This document shows positions 23,561-34,799 of a DNA stretch of 64,000 nucleotides, in pieces. Within the stretch, counting starts at the first letter, position 1; the number at the start of each line of letters is the position of its first letter. The DNA lies in assembly GCF_014839805.1 (NCBI RefSeq), contig NC_051118.1, forward strand, positions 6,378,391-6,442,390. Direction: 5' to 3'. The stretch comes from Manduca sexta. Its lineage: Eukaryota; Arthropoda; Insecta; Lepidoptera; Sphingidae. The translations under genes and the position numbers were made by a program. Under the pieces are notes generated by a model, which saw only the letters and a program-made list of their open reading frames with translations, was not told the DNA's origin and did no database searches.

Positions 23561-24150
23561 TAATCTTGCTTATCTAAATAGTTCTAATTTAAATGTCTTT
23601 TACGTCATAACATCTATTACGCCTTAAGAATGATTACTTCATTGAAATATGTTTTATAACACTTTTTGTTTACTCCAAAACGCATAAATTTAATTGTATT
23701 CCCCAGATTATTGTTTTTGTAATATTTTTTTGTATTTCTATACAAACATAAAGTTAATCATTCTTAAATGTTAATGTAGATTTATCTGAATTTTAGATTT
23801 ATAATTATATATCATGTTTTTGATATAATTATGTTTTTCATGTTTGGTAAAAAAAACTCAATATATTCGTTCCCTGTCATATAATATTGAGATTTCATAA
23901 GACGTCAAAATTACTCGAGGAATGTTGCATTAGTAACATAACTGACCCCTTTGAATACAAGATAGAGCTTATAAATAAATTATTTTAATATAATGCACCT
24001 AAATAACATAAAATTTTAACGACAAATTAAAACTGTAATACTTTTTTACTTTAAAATAATTTTCGACACAACCATAGTTAATTACTTCTATCGCTTATCG
24101 TATTTGCACAAATTAATTCAAACTTGGTAATATCATAATTACTAATAGAC
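23561..24150. other. A+T-rich DNA, no gene recognised
   Basis: Nothing identifiable. Confidence 0.5.
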
Positions 24151-24155
24151 ATTCG

Positions 24156-24173
24156 CGATTGGCCGACCAATCG
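24156..24173. promoter_or_regulatory. Palindromic CCAAT pair
   Basis: CGATTGG and CCAATCG face each other across four bases (CGATTGGCCGACCAATCG). A further CCAAT lies at 24221-24230. This is about 0.5 kb upstream of the CCAAT/TATA block below. Confidence 0.4.
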
Positions 24174-24659
24174 GTATATTTCATGACTTAATTATTCCAC
24201 ATTCCATATAAATGTTGGCCAATGACCATTTCTGATAGTCGGTAACGCGCGTACCGCCTCTAGCTTGGAAATAGTCTTAACTCTACATAATTTCAACGTC
24301 CTTTTTGAGTTAACTTTTTAATTATAAATGTGTTTATGGCTACCAATAAAATTGTTCTTAATTTGAAATTGAAAAAAATTAAACAGTATAAAATTATGTC
24401 TAATTTATTTATTATGCAACCTATTTAATAAGAATTCATTTGACACAATAGGGAAACCTTGCCTCTCGCTTAAACTGCATAATATTTTAATTACTCCATT
24501 CTTTGTGTTTATTTACTGTTGTGACTGTAAATTAGACCATGTATTATATCTATTAATAAAACTGGATATCTTTACAATTTTATAGTGTTATAACAGTCGA
24601 AAACATTCAACAATAAGAACAAATCAAACCCGATCTGCGGTGTAACGCAATAATTACCG

Positions 24660-24900
24660 TATAACGCTATTCGACCAATACATTTAACGCAGCGGTGCGT
24701 CGGCTATCCTCCGTTTCATATTCATACTGACCATCGCACTGTCCGACACTTGACAGCCACTGTACCGCCTCTCGCTTTGTGCCCGCGCGCCGCCGCCGAC
24801 CAATCGACGACGGCCTCGGCGACCAATGACCGCGCTGCGTGTGCGCAAGAATTACCGGTAGGGTTGAGATATAAACGGTTCTAGACTGGTATAGGGTTTG
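24660..24900 (+). promoter_or_regulatory. CpG-rich CCAAT/TATA promoter-like block
   Basis: In A+T-rich surroundings, 24690-24845 is rich in G+C and CpG. CCAAT boxes lie at 24675, 24800-24804 and 24823-24827, and TATAAA lies at 24870-24875, in plus-strand order and roughly promoter spacing. A start site near 24900 would be expected. No downstream first exon with a recognisable coding sequence is seen, so it could be an alternative promoter, an enhancer, or chance. Confidence 0.35.
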
Positions 24901-26305
24901 ATGTGATACTTATGGTTGAAAAATGTATGTTTATAAAGGAGTTTGCGATTGTGTGGTGTGTTGACAGAGTAATGGTTAATTAGGTGATATTATTATAAGT
25001 TTATTTCAATACATTCAAGTAGAAAAAAGAGCATAATGAAAATTCCTCGTAGCAAAGTTGTCTTTTATAATAGATTTTTATTGACACGCCATTTGATTTA
25101 ACGTGAAATAAATGAAAAACGTAATGGATAGAATACATTTTATTAACAAAAAACAATTTAATTTTGAATGCGATTTAAGATGTTTCCTTAAGATGAAGGC
25201 TTGTAAGCTTAAATATAAAAAGAGGTCATACTACGCATTGAAGATTATTTCCAAAAATATTTACATTAACATATTTTTTTGGACATCAAAATCATTTTAC
25301 ATTCATGTTGTTGCCAACCTTCCATATGGTAATTAATACAATAATAAAAAGAGTAGAGATTCCAACACAAATATATCGATATTAAAAAAGTAATATAAAC
25401 ATTACATGCAAAACAAACAGAATGGAACAATAAAACCAACCCTACTGGATCTTCACGCGATAGCATCGCGTTTTGTCTCCAAATGTCGACATTATTTATC
25501 GATAACGGAGCGGTGCTTTGACTGTCCCGACACTAATTGTGTGTGCTATCGATATCGATGGTTGTGCAGCGAAAAACTGCCACGTTCTATATGCAAATAC
25601 AGTTTATCTTGATACTTTGTTTGAAAATCTTGATGTTATGTGGGCCGGCGTATTGCGTGCGATGTCTTCCAAAATAAATATATGAATAAACAAAAGGACG
25701 TTTTTCCTTATTTAGATAAAGAAATTGTGTTAAAAAAAATAGCGTATGTATAAACACTATGAATTATGAAATCAATCAGATTGAGGCACTTGTAGATACG
25801 TCATACATTAAGTATTTTTACTTCTTTATTAACAAAATCTAGTGACCTAGCTTTTGCGCTCTAAGTTGCTTCAATTACCAGTATAAACCATGTTTTGTAT
25901 TGGATTTATATTTTTAGGTAATATGTCGACAGACCTAAGGAATCATCAATCACGAAAAAAAGTTTTCATTTTTTTGGTCTACTCCCTAACCTGTAAGCAT
26001 GTAACTTTAGTACAAAATCGTTTTATAACAAATAGGTACTGACGTCCTTTGTTATTATTGATAGGTATATAATCTTTGGATGTATAAATTAGATCAACAA
26101 CCTAACCATAAACAACATGATAGAGGAAAAACAATGTGTTATGATTGTATTTCCGTGATGAGCCCTCATAGTTATTTCCGTTATTCGTCAATATAAAAAA
26201 AACAATTTTAATAACAAAACTCTTTTAAAAATTTTAAGACCATAAATTAAATATTTTAACTCGTCACTTGTCAATGCCCACTTCTACCGTCTATGGTAAT
26301 TTATA
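24901..26305. other. No gene recognised; two TATCGATA sites
   Basis: TATCGATA occurs at 25374-25381 and at 25547-25554, the latter overlapping ATCGATG. A T-rich tract ending TTTTTAG|GTAATATG at 25916-25925 is a weak candidate recursive splice junction. The ORFs at 25112-25612 have no domain and overlap on both strands. Confidence 0.45.
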
Positions 26306-26310
26306 TACAT

Positions 26311-26614
26311 TGTGGCGGTACAATTGATACATACACCGCCATCTTGTCAACATCGCCGGAACTCCAAGAGGATCGATGCAGTGACGCAACTACAGTGATA
26401 TCACACAGCAATAACGATAGATGGCGACGTCGATCCTGAATCGCGCTTGCACAATTTGAGCGACGCGTTGCATATATACCATCTCCGAATAGGAACCGTA
26501 GGAGGGGCCGCGGCCGGTCAGGCGCAACATCTGCCTGACTGGAAATCTTTCCCTTCCATAGAGGAACGCAACCATCTGTTCCTCTACAGCGGTGTCTACC
26601 TTTACGCCGCTACA
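26311..26614 (+). repeat. 5' LTR
   Basis: 304 bp, TGTGGCGG to CCGCTACA. By eye it differs from the 3' LTR at about eight positions, all in its last 110 bases; the first 195 bases look identical. That is unexpected if substitutions are random. Confidence 0.92.
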
Positions 26615-27034
26615 GTGGTGACCCCTGACGCTGAACATCATCGCACCGTCATCAACCAGACCAGCCGCACCTGCATCGTCGTCGCTTCGCATCACCTCGC
26701 CATCCATCACTTCCATTCCATCCAGCCAGTCAACACTTCGCACAGCCAGCCAGCACTCTCCAGCCATTAAGGTTACCACATGCATGCTGCAAATGCAAGC
26801 CTGGTACCTTCGGCACTCCTGCACGGACTTCGGCTCCAACGTCACGGCACAACTGCGCTACAGCCGGACCATCTTCGGGCAGCATTCGCCGGTTGTCGCG
26901 GTATAGCCACGTGACGCACCGAACTCATCGCAGAGGACGCAGCATCGATTCCGACTCACTGGAATCGAACTCTCAGCTTCGCTTCAAAGGAGCTGACTAC
27001 CGCGCACAGCCCTGACTCACTAGGGCCAATTGCG

Positions 27035-27130
27035 CACGGTTCCGACTCACTGGGACCACACCCCCGACTCACTGGGGGCATCTCACCCCGACTCACTGGG
27101 GCATCTCACCCCGACTCACTGGGGCATCTA
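27035..27130 (+). repeat. Internal tandem repeat of the LTR element
   Basis: A short unit of about 26 bases, centred on 'ccgactcactggggcatctcac', is repeated about three times between 27060 and 27130. More diverged 'gactcactgg' words extend back to about 26955. It sits just upstream of the polypurine tract. Its role is unknown; it may be a packaging or dimerisation region, or simply slippage. Confidence 0.8.
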
Positions 27131-27220
27131 CTCTCTGGCACCGACATGCTATACGCTTAGCATCGAAGACTCGACTGAAGACCTGAAGACTTTCGACCTC
27201 CGGTCTCCGGGGGGGAGTGA

Positions 27221-27524
27221 TGTGGCGGTACAATTGATACATACACCGCCATCTTGTCAACATCGCCGGAACTCCAAGAGGATCGATGCAGTGACGCAAC
27301 TACAGTGATATCACACAGCAATAACGATAGATGGCGACGTCGATCCTGAATCGCGCTTGCACAATTTGAGCGACGCGTTGCATATATACCATCTCCGAAT
27401 AGGAACCGTCGGAGGGGCCGCGGCCGGTCAGGCGCAACATCTGCCTGACTGGGAATCTTCCCCCTCTATAGAGGAACGCAACCATCTGTTCCTCTACAGT
27501 GGCGTCTACCTTTACGCCGCTAAA
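27221..27524 (+). repeat. 3' LTR
   Basis: 304 bp, ending CCGCTAAA where the 5' copy has CCGCTACA, followed directly by the TACAT target duplication. The purine run lies four bases upstream. Confidence 0.92.
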
Positions 27525-27529
27525 TACAT

Positions 27530-28045
27530 CGTCGTTGATTTTCTACTACGTCACCTTCCATATTTGAATTGCAAATGGGGCAAGAACTTAACATTTTTCG
27601 ACCGCCTCTTGTGCGTTGGTGTGAGTGAAGTATTTTTTCGACTTTTTTCAAACAAGATCAGTATTGGATTTAACTCCGGACATGCCAGTGCGTTTTTATT
27701 TATATTCATAATTAACGTATAATTTACAGATCTGTGTAATTTGAATATAATTTAACGTCCATTGAATGAGTGTCGAATCAAGGTTATGCTTGAAATAACT
27801 ATTTTACAAATTCTATGAATAGCTAAGATAGCAAGCAATCTTTCCTCATGTTTTGAAAATAGAACATAATTATTATTGTTAGATACCTATCTGAGAATAA
27901 AATAAATCTGTTTTTATCTGCTTTAAAATAGGTTTCGTAGCAAACTGGCTTAAACCGTTTTATAGTAGATAAGTGTGTAAAAAAATATATATATTTCATA
28001 GCGGATATCACAGCTTTAATTGAACATTAATAAATTAACCACTAT
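27530..28045. other. No gene recognised
   Basis: Unique-looking sequence after the LTR element. Nothing identified. Confidence 0.45.
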
Positions 28046-28331
28046 TGAATATTATTGCATTGACTGCCTCGGTGGCGTAGTTGTATTGCACGTCCGGTAC
28101 AATAGCGCTCTGAGGTCCTGGGTTCGAATCCCGGGTCGGGCGAAGTGATATTTGGGTTTTTCTGCTCAGTATCAGCCCGGAGTCTGGAATTTGTGCCCGA
28201 TATGGCGATAGGCTCGCCCCCTATCACATCATGGGACGGAACATACTTGGCGAAAAGTGGGTGCCCTAGTAGCGCCTCTGCATACCCCTTCGGGGATAAA
28301 ATGCGTGATGTTATGTATGAATATTATTGCA
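28046..28331 (+). mobile_element. SINE-A reference copy with 14-bp target duplication
   Basis: The best-preserved copy (about 258 bp, 28060-28317). RNA polymerase III box A lies in 'ggtggcgtagttgt' (28071-28084) and box B is GGGTTCGAATCCC (28120-28132). The non-tRNA body and a tail reading 'taccccttcggggataaaatgcg' follow. The duplication TGAATATTATTGCA at 28046-28059 and 28318-28331 is perfect, so the insertion is young. The ORFs on both strands over it belong to the SINE. The head cannot be a working tRNA gene: it continues into the SINE body and lacks a normal acceptor pairing. Confidence 0.93.
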
Positions 28332-30112
28332 AATACGCTTCATTAAATACATATTTTAAAGCAACACCACATATAAAATACAAAATGGCGCCCTCAAAGC
28401 TTGTTAACATCACATTTTAGGTTTGTAAAGATTTATATTCTTTTTAAGTGTCAATATAGTTAATTTGGACAGCTATCCAACCATAGAATCAATCAATCAA
28501 CCCATCTATAGTATAGGTGGATATTTTTTAGTTCTCGTTTAGGCGAAGGCAGTTTGATCATAATGCCAATGACTTCGCATTAAAACCGGCCCATTCATGC
28601 TCAAACATGACATGTGTGTTCAAAATTTAATAATTATGTAGGTGTTGTTAATGCCTGCAATTGAATTTGATTCCTTTATTGCATTTTATTGTTCAATATT
28701 GAATTAACTACTGTGGTTGAGTACAAAAATAAATCTTTTAATACGTTATTTTAAAATAATTCACTAATTTATATCATGTATACAGGGGACTGATCATTCG
28801 GGTTCCAAATTTAAAAACATGAAATACGAAAAATTATTACTAAAACAGTTGCTAAGCCATTTTGTATTTAATACGAACTTGAAAATTGCCGTAAAATTTT
28901 AATATGCTTTTCACGATTAGACAAATGATTAACTTTTAGGGAAAACAGAAGCCTAATTATTTACCTATCTGTTTGTGTTTTCTTTACTACAAACCTTGCT
29001 AAAATAAGATAAATAACGTATCGCGGTCTAGTGACATCATTTTCCAACCTTATACGGTTGAGGAAAATGCGACAAAAACACCACGACTGGTTACACGCAA
29101 CGATGTTTTTTTTCGCAATGTTGGAAATTTATTGTGAAATAATTACATGGATTGGCATACTCGTTACTTGTAGTTCTTCAATTTCATTGAAAAATGCAAT
29201 AAAAACGCACGAATTTTAAATATTTGTAGGAGTTATGTTAATGCTCGTAATATAAATAAGAAAAAAATTGGGTGATATTTACTTTAGTAAATTTTGTGTT
29301 GTTCCTTACTGTAAAAAATTCCTACCTTAAAACTAAAGTTGACGGCTAAAATTATTAATATACTGTGTAATTTAACTATTAGGTTTTATAGTTAGATTCA
29401 TTCAATTATTACACAATAATCATGAAATTAAATAATTCACAATATCGTATCATATTGAAGCTTAACTTGTATATTTTACCATAGAACTATGCAGGACTTC
29501 TTACAACGTATATTGCAAGCAGAAAATTGTATCTGAAATAAATATTGACGTATACTAAAACCTTTAATGAACTATTGAACATAAACAAGCGTAACCAATT
29601 AAACGAATCCTTTAGTATAAATACTAAGTTTATCTAATTACCTATACAACTGTATAGTAAAATCCCTCTATCTATTTTTAAAATGGGTTTAGTTAACTTC
29701 CCATACCGCAAAATGACGTCATTACGTACAACTGGAATTCCACTCCTTTGTTAGTGTACGTCACGTTTTTAATAGATGGCAGTGCGATCGAATTCGTGCG
29801 TCAAAATGTCGCGGGTGAAAAAATCGTCCCGTTAGCTAGGTGGGCGGACAGTGAATGGTGCGCTTTAGATAAAGAAGTTCACGGAACCGGCTATGTACCG
29901 GTAATTATATTTAAGGTTATGAATTTATGTATTAAGACATTTGCATATGGTATATAAAAAGTTTGAGATGATCTTCGCGGCGCCAGTGTAGCCTTCGGTT
30001 TTTGATGTGAATATTTTCCTTCTGGGTGTCTGGGGTTTTGTAATATCATTAACTTTGTATCATGAATATTATTGGTTAGAAATAGAGCCGTGTTCCTAAG
30101 CTACATATTATT
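28332..30112. other. Mostly A+T-rich DNA, no gene recognised
   Basis: 29740-30010 is more complex and CpG-bearing, and carries a 69-codon ORF with no recognisable domain. It could be a conserved noncoding element. Nothing else identified. Confidence 0.45.
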
Positions 30113-30114
30113 AA

Positions 30115-30262
30115 ACAAAATCCTTCGCCGCGTCTGTCTGAACGCGATATACTCGAAAACTACCAAACGGATTTTCATACGGTTTTCATCAATAGACGGA
30201 GCGATTCAAGAGGAAGGTTTATGTGTATAATTTATAATTTTTCGTACGAGAGAAAAAATATA
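30115..30262 (+). mobile_element. HEL-1-related fragment
   Basis: 'aacaaaatccttcgccgcgtctgtctgaacgcga' and 'gattcaagaggaaggttta' are on the plus strand. The latter is the reverse complement of a block in the 55136-55427 element ('aaaccttcctcttgaatca'). Neither terminus is preserved. Confidence 0.6.
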
Positions 30263-30477
30263 GGCGTATTGTAACAGCTCTGTTACACACGTTTAACCAG
30301 GACTCATTGCTAGTAAAATGTATGCATGCACAGAATGTAGTAAATTGAGATGGTTGTCTGAGAGCTTTGTATTGATACGTGAACTAGGAACGTATGGGCT
30401 AGCAAGATTATCTATGTAAAAGGATACAATGGTGATGACTCCGACAAATCATATAAAATTTATTTGTGTAATAATAA

Positions 30478-30503
30478 TTCTTTCTTTTTGTTACAGGTGA
30501 GTG
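30478..30503 (+). promoter_or_regulatory. Candidate recursive splice site (ratchet point)
   Basis: TTCTTTCTTTTTGTTACAG, a strong polypyrimidine tract and 3' splice site, ends at 30496. It is followed with no exon by GTGAGT, a strong 5' splice site, from 30497. Juxtaposed 3' and 5' splice sites of this form are how recursive splice sites are recognised in long Drosophila introns. If used, the window is inside a long plus-strand intron. It may instead be a chance match or an ordinary cryptic acceptor. Confidence 0.45.
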
Positions 30504-32360
30504 GAATAAACGGATTTATAGTATTTTAAATCCCCTTCGCATCTACATTGCACAGTACAGTGAGTAAAGTAGTTCTAAATTTAAATTTAAACGTTTATAT
30601 AGATATAACAAGAATCCTATTTAAAATATTCAATAGTGTATTTCAAGATGAATATAAATTGTGACATTCTCTACAAATCTACCTTCGGATAATGCGGAGA
30701 TAACACAAATTGTGTAATATGCTATGTAAATTATGCAATCTAAATACGGACAATTCCTTCATGAACCAAAAATCAAAATCTAAGAGATTCCACACCACGA
30801 ATGTCGCTAAAGTAAGAGCTGCTAGAACACAAACGTTATAATTGGAACAAAAGTAACAATAACTTTAACTGTTACTGGCAGACTAGCCGCAAGCCTACTT
30901 ATACTTAGTTAACCATTTGCGTGCTCGGCTCATTGCGTCGCAGGGCAAGGCTGAAGCGATTTGTTAAGTACTATGAAATCTACGCAGCAAGCTGAGTTAT
31001 GACGTACCATAGATTTTATTGATATCTTGCTTAATAAAGTATTTTTAATTGTATCTAATGACGTATGCATTAGGTGATTGTCAAAGCATGTCATAGAAGA
31101 CTTCTTACAGTATTTCATACTAAGCAAGGTCGATATGGTATGAATTGGAGCTCCAATTAAAGTTAGGAGGCCCTATTTCGTCAACTGAGGTATATCCGTA
31201 TTTTTGCAATTACGGGCGTTCTATTCGAAAGACAGATTCAATAGCCCTATAGGTAAGACAGTCAAAAAAAACCTATTTAGACGCAATAGGTCCCTTAACC
31301 TTATTTTAATTGTCCTATACTGCCGTGGTAAGCTCAAAGGCGGTATCTCAGAAAAAAACAACATCTTTATTTTTATGGCGTCGGAAAGCTTAAAGAAATG
31401 CCCGTCTAATGAACTCACCTAAATAACGGTAACTTGTTTAAAACTTATTAAAAAAACCTTAAAAGAGATTTCTGTATTTCAGTTTTACTTAAAAAACTAT
31501 AAAACTATATTTACAAATCTTCTATTATCTCGAAATAATGTTTCCCTAACATACGGCAGTGTAGCAATAAGGGAGAAAATTTTAATGTTTACGTCCAAAA
31601 ACTGCAAATAGTAACAGAAATTTAAAAGCGATGCGTACAGAAAGATATCTTCATAGTTGTAGTTGTCTTCGGCTTGTTGTAGTTGTATCAATGACTTTGT
31701 AATCTTTATAACGGAATAACGTTTTCAGGGACGATCAGAACAATTGTTCTCATCTATACTGCGTCTAAACAAAAACTCATTCAATGGACGTTAAATAAAC
31801 AGTTTTAGTTCGTTTCTTAAATATAAATATTTTGTTTTTGAAGTCAAGACAAAAGATTTTTTAGATATGTTATGAGTAACATTATATTTTTTATTAAGTA
31901 TTGGTATTCGTAAATAATTCTAGCCAACCTATTGTTTACAATAGAAAATGAATAATATTTTAAATTACTTATTGACGAATAGTTGATATTTATTAAAGGT
32001 AAAGAATATGTTTAAAGAAAACCGCAAGACCTTTTTATACTGAAAAATTATAAACACAGTAATTTTTAAAATAACATTATTGCATACCAAGTCGCGCTAT
32101 ATAAAAATTCGTCTTGACAACCTATCAAACATGCCTTTGATAGCGTCAGAAGTGTCAAATATCGTAAACCAGACCACAGACAAAAGACAAAGGCGCGGCA
32201 TTCACGTCGCCCTGTCACGTGTCGATGGTTAATGAATGGCGGCGATGGCTCCGAAACGGCTTTTTGTTCACGATTATTCCAAAAAGTTTTTAATAATCTT
32301 TTATGATTTTAATGGCAGACAAATGTGTTAGAGTATATTTACAACGTGTTTATTTTAATA
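30504..32360. other. No gene recognised
   Basis: No repeat family assigned. 32090-32280 is a CpG-bearing unique patch with a TATATAAAAA word (32099), CACGTG (32217) and several GCCAT/ATGGC words; possibly regulatory, not demonstrable. Confidence 0.45.
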
Positions 32361-32361
32361 A

Positions 32362-32460
32362 TACGAAGACAGTCTTCGAAACGTCGAGAGAAAATTATAA
32401 TATAAAACCGCGATATAATCTGCAAAATAGTTTTATTTAAATACATTCGCGTAAACACAA
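32362..32460 (+). mobile_element. MITE-2 right arm
   Basis: 'gtcttcgaaacgtcgagagaaaa', 'aaaaccgcgata' and 'aaaatagttttattt' match the right arm of the 11048 element, including the downstream 'cattcgcgtaaac'. The left arm is missing. Confidence 0.8.
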
Positions 32461-33279
32461 GAAGTCATTACAACATGTTTAATTATAATTAAAACTAAAG
32501 TTTAAAGCATAGAAGCGATCGTATTCTGAAACAACGAGCAATATTATTTAGACTCGGTATTGTAGGAACAGTTTGACATATTATTATTTCTCCTTTATTA
32601 AATTATACAGTGCTCTACGGTTTTAAATTAACTTACTGTCTTATATATCTAGTAACATAGCAAATTTTAATTTATTAACCACAAAACAACAATAAATAGC
32701 TTCATTCAGTTTGTGAGGTAGTTTAAATGTTTTCTTCCAAAGGTCTTGTACAAACAAAAACTATAACAATAACCATTTAACACATCCGAATGACCTTCAC
32801 TCACAACAATCATATTTCAATGAACACAGTGATATCAATATAATAGACCGTTCGAACATTTTAATAAGTTGACCATCGTTGAGGGCATTCGGTCCGCTAT
32901 ACACGGTACGACTGAATAATCGTATGCATTTGTATGCAGTCGGAGTTCACCCGACCGCCCGCCGACAGACGGCAAAAGGACCTAAGTGATAAACCATTGT
33001 ACAGCAATTAGTACTTAAATAGGCGTGTTATTATTTTTAAATTTGCTACGTGCGCTAACAGAATATAGAGCGGTTATATGGGTGGTTTTTTTTTTGGTCC
33101 GCGACATAAGTTTCGTCGATTCTAATGAATGTGAATATGACAGGACATGTCGGTCGTATAGCGGCTTCTTTGAAACAGGCGCTTTTAGGCTGAGGTACAA
33201 ACCCGCATGAATATTATGGGTAATGTCATTGTTTGGCGCGTACTTCAAAAAACTATTTTTCGTGGCTATTACGGTTTTT
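32461..33279. other. No gene recognised
   Basis: 32875-32995 is a CpG-rich unique patch. The two opposite-strand ORFs at 33015-33356 extend into the LINE fragment below and show no domain of their own. Confidence 0.45.
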
Positions 33280-33432
33280 GAAATAATTGCGAATCGCAAC
33301 AGGATCGCCGGTGGACGCTGGATGAGGAGAGCGGAGGACCGAGCAACGTGGCGCACTCTAGGGGAGGCCTATGTTCAGCAGTGGACAGTTGTAAGCTGAT
33401 AGGATGAGATGAGATGAGAAATAATTGCGAAT
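33280..33432 (+). pseudogene. Ultra-short 5'-truncated LINE with perfect 15-bp TSD
   Basis: GAAATAATTGCGAAT flanks the insert exactly (33280-33294 and 33418-33432). The insert is only 123 bp. It reads in one frame from 33301 as a LINE C terminus containing 'RAEDRATWRTLGEAYVQQWT' and a stop at 33397-33399, then ends in a (GATGA)n tail. This is target-primed reverse transcription that stopped almost at once. The perfect duplication and open frame indicate a recent event. The tail differs from the LINE ends at 9271 and 59261, so it is another family. Confidence 0.9.
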
Positions 33433-34799
33433 GCCAATATCAAACAAGATGTTATTTGTATATCATGTTCACATGAAATATATATCTTAATGTTATGACT
33501 TTAAATTGTTTTGTTATTCTTTTCTACAATCTTTGATACTACAACCATTTGTTCATATCTACCATTCTTCCTTATCCAATAATTGATGCTTCTATAGCTA
33601 TTTTTACACAAACAAAAACAAACCTAAAATACAGTAAACTTCCTTTAAAATAAAAAAAAAACATTTTGCACATATATCAACTAGAAATAAATCTAGGAAG
33701 TCACTACGCCGTTGCGCAGATAAACACAGCAAACCATATGATTCGCCTCAATGCGGTAAAGCGCTCGACTGCAATTTCTAACAAACCCCGGAACGCGTCA
33801 ACACTACCAGTCGTATCCAGATGTCAGCGAGACAAGAAGAAATGATGTCAGTTGACCAGTTCTGGTGCCGGTGGCTCCTTTGAATATTGCAATTTATTTG
33901 AGGATTAAAAGAATTAAATCCGATAGATGGTATATTTATTACGTAAATACAGGTATTCTATCTACTTTTATAATTTTGGAAACTTACAATAATATTTTTT
34001 TCTACAAAATGTAATATTGTTTCACTAAAACATCGCATGAGAAATGGATTGAGGACTGAAAATCATCTCAGTAAAATCATATTTTTACCTGCAACTCCGT
34101 CTCTCCTAAAACTAACTCATGTTTCCTTGGCTTAAATTTCGTTGAATCTATTTTGCTTTACTTTTATATTTACTAACTTTTTATCTCCATTTAATAACTA
34201 GAATCACCTATTTCAGTATATAATATAACTAATTTATTCTAAATTTGTTGCGTTCTTATCACAATTATGATTGGCGCGAAGAAATTATTAAGTCCTTGTG
34301 GTTAATTTTGCTTATTATAATATGTAAGTGCGTAAGGAAATATTTCTTCACGTGGACTTGTCTGTACTATAATAAATTTATAAGTTATCAAGATATCAAT
34401 ATTTATTCTGGTATTCTAGATGTTTGTAGGCAATGGTAACTCATTACTTACCCTTAGAGGGACATATTTACTTTGTTAGCCCCCAAAAAATCGAAGACTT
34501 CTGAATTTAACGTGTGATCCAAATATTTATGAACATGAAAATGTATTGTTAATATCAGTCAGCTTTAGACATTAAAATATTTATGAGTATGGTGGAATAA
34601 AACCTAGACGGTACTAAAATTAAATCAATTGTCGTTTAAAATCGTACGCTTGCAAGACACACACTTAAACTTGGCTATTTACAGAATAAAGAACGTGAAT
34701 AAATATAGAACATCTAAGTCGATCTGAATCACTCACTGCTCAGCAGTCGATTGAGAATGGATATAACATTTTATGATTACAAAATTTTAACTATAGAGA
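33433..34799. other. No gene recognised
   Basis: 33690-33890 is unique-looking and less A+T-rich; the remainder is A+T-rich. Nothing assigned. Confidence 0.45.

Larger units (their letters stand above)
26306..27529 (+). mobile_element. Non-autonomous LTR retrotransposon with 5-bp TSD
   Basis: Two 304-bp LTRs flank about 606 bp of internal DNA. The target duplication TACAT lies at 26306-26310 and 27525-27529. LTR ends form a short imperfect inverted repeat (TGTGGCGG ... CCGCTACA). A primer-binding-site-like TGGTGACCCCTGACGC starts two bases after the 5' LTR (26616), and the purine run GGGGGGGAG (27209-27217) lies just before the 3' LTR. No gag, protease, RT or integrase reading frame exists, so movement would need proteins supplied by a relative, probably Ty3/gypsy-like. 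The ORFs predicted across it, including the 151-codon minus one, are fortuitous. Confidence 0.92.

Noticed and set aside
25911..25925. Third recursive splice site (TTTTTAG|GTAATATG)
   Set aside because: Donor half is weak and the acceptor lacks CAG or a long pyrimidine tract. Kept only as a note.
26390..26845. 151-codon minus-strand ORF, the longest in the window
   Set aside because: It lies across the 5' LTR and internal region of the non-autonomous LTR element, and part of it recurs in the 3' LTR. No protein family recognised.
27035..27130. CRISPR-like array
   Set aside because: Units are adjacent without unique spacers and lie inside an LTR element; the genome is eukaryotic.
28060..28140. 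tRNA gene (good box A and box B)
   Set aside because: The tRNA-like part continues directly into the SINE body, recurs in many diverged copies and shows no convincing acceptor pairing or anticodon arm.
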